Below are positions 24,020 through 25,561 of a stretch of DNA of 25,561 bases, piece by piece. Under the pieces are notes generated by a model. It was not told where the DNA came from. It saw nothing but the letters and a program-made list of their open reading frames with translations, and did not search any database. Numbering within the stretch: position 1 is the first letter of the stretch; every line of letters begins with the position of its first letter. The translations under genes and the position numbers were made by a program. The DNA comes from an uncultured Mucispirillum sp. (GTDB taxonomy: Bacteria > Chrysiogenota > Deferribacteres > Deferribacterales > Mucispirillaceae), in assembly GCA_910586745.1 (NCBI GenBank), contig CAJUJZ010000018.1, positions 1 through 25,561 on the forward strand, given 5' to 3'.

Positions 24020-25561
24020 CTATTTTTCATTTCTTGCTGCAAAGTCTACTTTAAATTTTTCCATAATCTCAATAGATATATCAAATTCTTCTATCAGTTT
24101 TTTAATTAAGCTGCTTAAAACAGAATAAAGCTCTTTATATTTTAAAAGCAGAAGAACATCTCTTTCTGGGCTGTCATCTTGTTTATATTTAATGCTGTTT
24201 ATATCCTGCAGTATTTTTATATAAATTGACTGCACATAATGCATTAAAATCAAATAAAAGTCCTTTGTTGCAAATTTATTTACAGTTTCTTCTAAAATTT
24301 TCATATTAGCTCTGTATGTAGTGTAATCTTCACCAACAGGTGCAACATCTGTGCGTCTAAGAATTTCTTCAACTACCATACATTTCTCTAAACTTTCACT
24401 GCATATACCAATAGTTTTATTGCAGAAATCTTTTGCATTATAAAGTTTTTTTAATGTTTCTTTAATTTGTCTTTCTTTTTCTTTACTTTTTACCTGTTTT
24501 AAATGTTTTTTAATAACAGCAGTAGTGTTAATATCTTCTTTTATATATTTATCAATAGCTTCCTGAAATGTCATAATATGAGTACCGTGTATTTTTGCAC
24601 CACCTTCTGTTGCATTTATCGCAGTGCCTTTATATGTGGCAATATCTCTTTCATAATGCAGCAGAAACTGCTTATAAACTGGTCTTGTTTTAACTCTTTC
24701 CTGATAATTGCCTTCTACTTCAAGAAGTCCTGCTTCTGATATTTTATCGCCACCATAGTGGAAACCTGCTGCATGAGTAACTAAATCATCAGTAACAGCT
24801 AAATCCTGACCTACCATAATTATTGGGTCACATCCTAAATATTCCAGCACTTTAAATGCCATATTACCAGCTGACGGTCCAATATCTAATATACCTTTTT
24901 TAATATCAAGCCATTCAAATGTTGAAAAATTACGGTAAACAATTATTTTTTCACCGGGGAAATTTGCATAAGTTTCTGGAACAATTACAGGACATGCAGC
25001 TAAATAAGAATCTTTTACATCTTCTTCTGTTAAGCCTTCAAAAAGATATGATGTTGCAATAACACGCTCTAAACTTGTAACAAGGTGAGCAGGCGGCAAA
25101 TTATGGTGCTTTAAGATTTTCACACTGCCATCTGCTGCACATATTACAGCTTTTTCCCTTAATCCTTCTAGTAATTTAACATTTTTATCAAGAGATGGAC
25201 CAGATGCTACAACAATACCTGGTTTTCCTTTAAATACATCTTTTAAGTCAGCAATACCTGTATAATCAATAATAGTAGGTATATTTCTTAAAGTATATTT
25301 TATACCTAAAAGGCTGTCATAAGGATCATTTCCATAAAGCAGAAGAACTTGGTTTATTGCTTCTTTAACCATTTGCAAAGAATTAAGATAGTAATCTTTA
25401 TTTACTGCAAAAGATACTGGCTGCTCTATAACATTTATGGCTTTTAAAAAATACATATTAGCAGTCATATTAAAAAAATTAAATATCACAGGGTATGATA
25501 TTCTTATATCTTCACATCCTGCAAAAAAAACATTTGGACTATTAATCAAATCTATACAGTT
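24020..25561 (-). CDS. Maf/DUF115-type motility-associated glycosyltransferase (5' end cut off)
   Basis: The reading frame is open to the window edge, so at least 513 residues are seen and the N-terminus is missing. A TTG at 25547-25549 could be read as a start, but in-frame codons continue upstream without a stop. The central MptE-like/DUF115 domain shows VVASGPSLDKN, CAADGSVKILKHHNLPPAHLVTSLE, SAGNMAFKVLEYLGCD and IIMVGQDLAVTDDLVTHAAG, all typical of Maf flagellin glycosyltransferases and related 6-hydroxymethylpterin diphosphokinase-like proteins. The C-terminal 170 residues are helical and Lys/Glu-rich. In other motile bacteria Maf proteins attach nonulosonic acids to flagellin. The function here is inferred. 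Confidence 0.85.
   Translation of the reverse strand, partial: NCIDLINSPNVFFAGCEDIRISYPVIFNFFNMTANMYFLKAINVIEQPVSFAVNKDYYLNSLQMVKEAINQVLLLYGNDPYDSLLGIKYTLRNIPTIIDYTGIADLKDVFKGKPGIVVASGPSLDKNVKLLEGLREKAVICAADGSVKILKHHNLPPAHLVTSLERVIATSYLFEGLTEEDVKDSYLAACPVIVPETYANFPGEKIIVYRNFSTFEWLDIKKGILDIGPSAGNMAFKVLEYLGCDPIIMVGQDLAVTDDLVTHAAGFHYGGDKISEAGLLEVEGNYQERVKTRPVYKQFLLHYERDIATYKGTAINATEGGAKIHGTHIMTFQEAIDKYIKEDINTTAVIKKHLKQVKSKEKERQIKETLKKLYNAKDFCNKTIGICSESLEKCMVVEEILRRTDVAPVGEDYTTYRANMKILEETVNKFATKDFYLILMHYVQSIYIKILQDINSIKYKQDDSPERDVLLLLKYKELYSVLSSLIKKLIEEFDISIEIMEKFKVDFAARNEK

Overview
The window is an AT-rich bacterial chromosome segment (about a third G+C by eye), densely coding with many short gene overlaps. 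It suggests a motile, diderm bacterium with polar-type flagellar control: FlhF/FlhG, a CheA carrying a receiver domain, a CheZ-like protein, an OmpA-type peptidoglycan-binding protein, a two-subunit iron-sulfur fumarase and an LDH-type malate dehydrogenase. This mix and the low G+C would fit a member of Deferribacterota such as Mucispirillum. That is an inference from gene content, not from a marker gene. No rRNA, tRNA, CRISPR array or insertion sequence was found.

Region 1 (192-11968, all minus strand) is a flagellar and chemotaxis block. Transcription runs from a promoter near 12030-12058 through flhF, flhG, a 68-residue two-helix membrane protein, fliA and cheB. After a 138-base gap with a second candidate promoter it continues through fliM, fliY/fliN, cheY, a cheZ-like gene, cheA and three overlapping genes: a small exported protein, an OmpA-family protein and a protein with an endonuclease-like N-terminus and a C-terminal membrane helix. 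FlhF/FlhG set flagellar site and number, FliA drives late flagellar genes, FliM/FliY form the switch, and CheA/CheY/CheZ/CheB process the signal.

Region 2 (12160-16642) is mostly housekeeping: a RarD/EamA transporter, an AlkD-type DNA glycosylase, the two fumarase subunits with their own promoter and terminator, and a divergent malate dehydrogenase gene. The last three supply consecutive citric-acid-cycle steps (fumarate to malate to oxaloacetate).

Region 3 (16643-18676) has a 789-base gap holding the decayed remains of a membrane-protein gene, then a dicarboxylate/amino-acid:cation symporter whose substrate-site arginine is replaced by glycine.

Region 4 (18810-24018, plus strand) is a tight five-gene operon: two tandem, clearly duplicated, membrane-anchored metallophosphoesterases, an LTA-synthase/OpgB-like phosphoglycerol-transferase relative, a 2H RNA phosphodiesterase (ThpR) and a membrane-anchored alpha/beta hydrolase. 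It looks like an envelope-modification unit and is the best candidate here for something undescribed. A convergent Maf/DUF115-type gene, cut by the window edge, follows at 24020.
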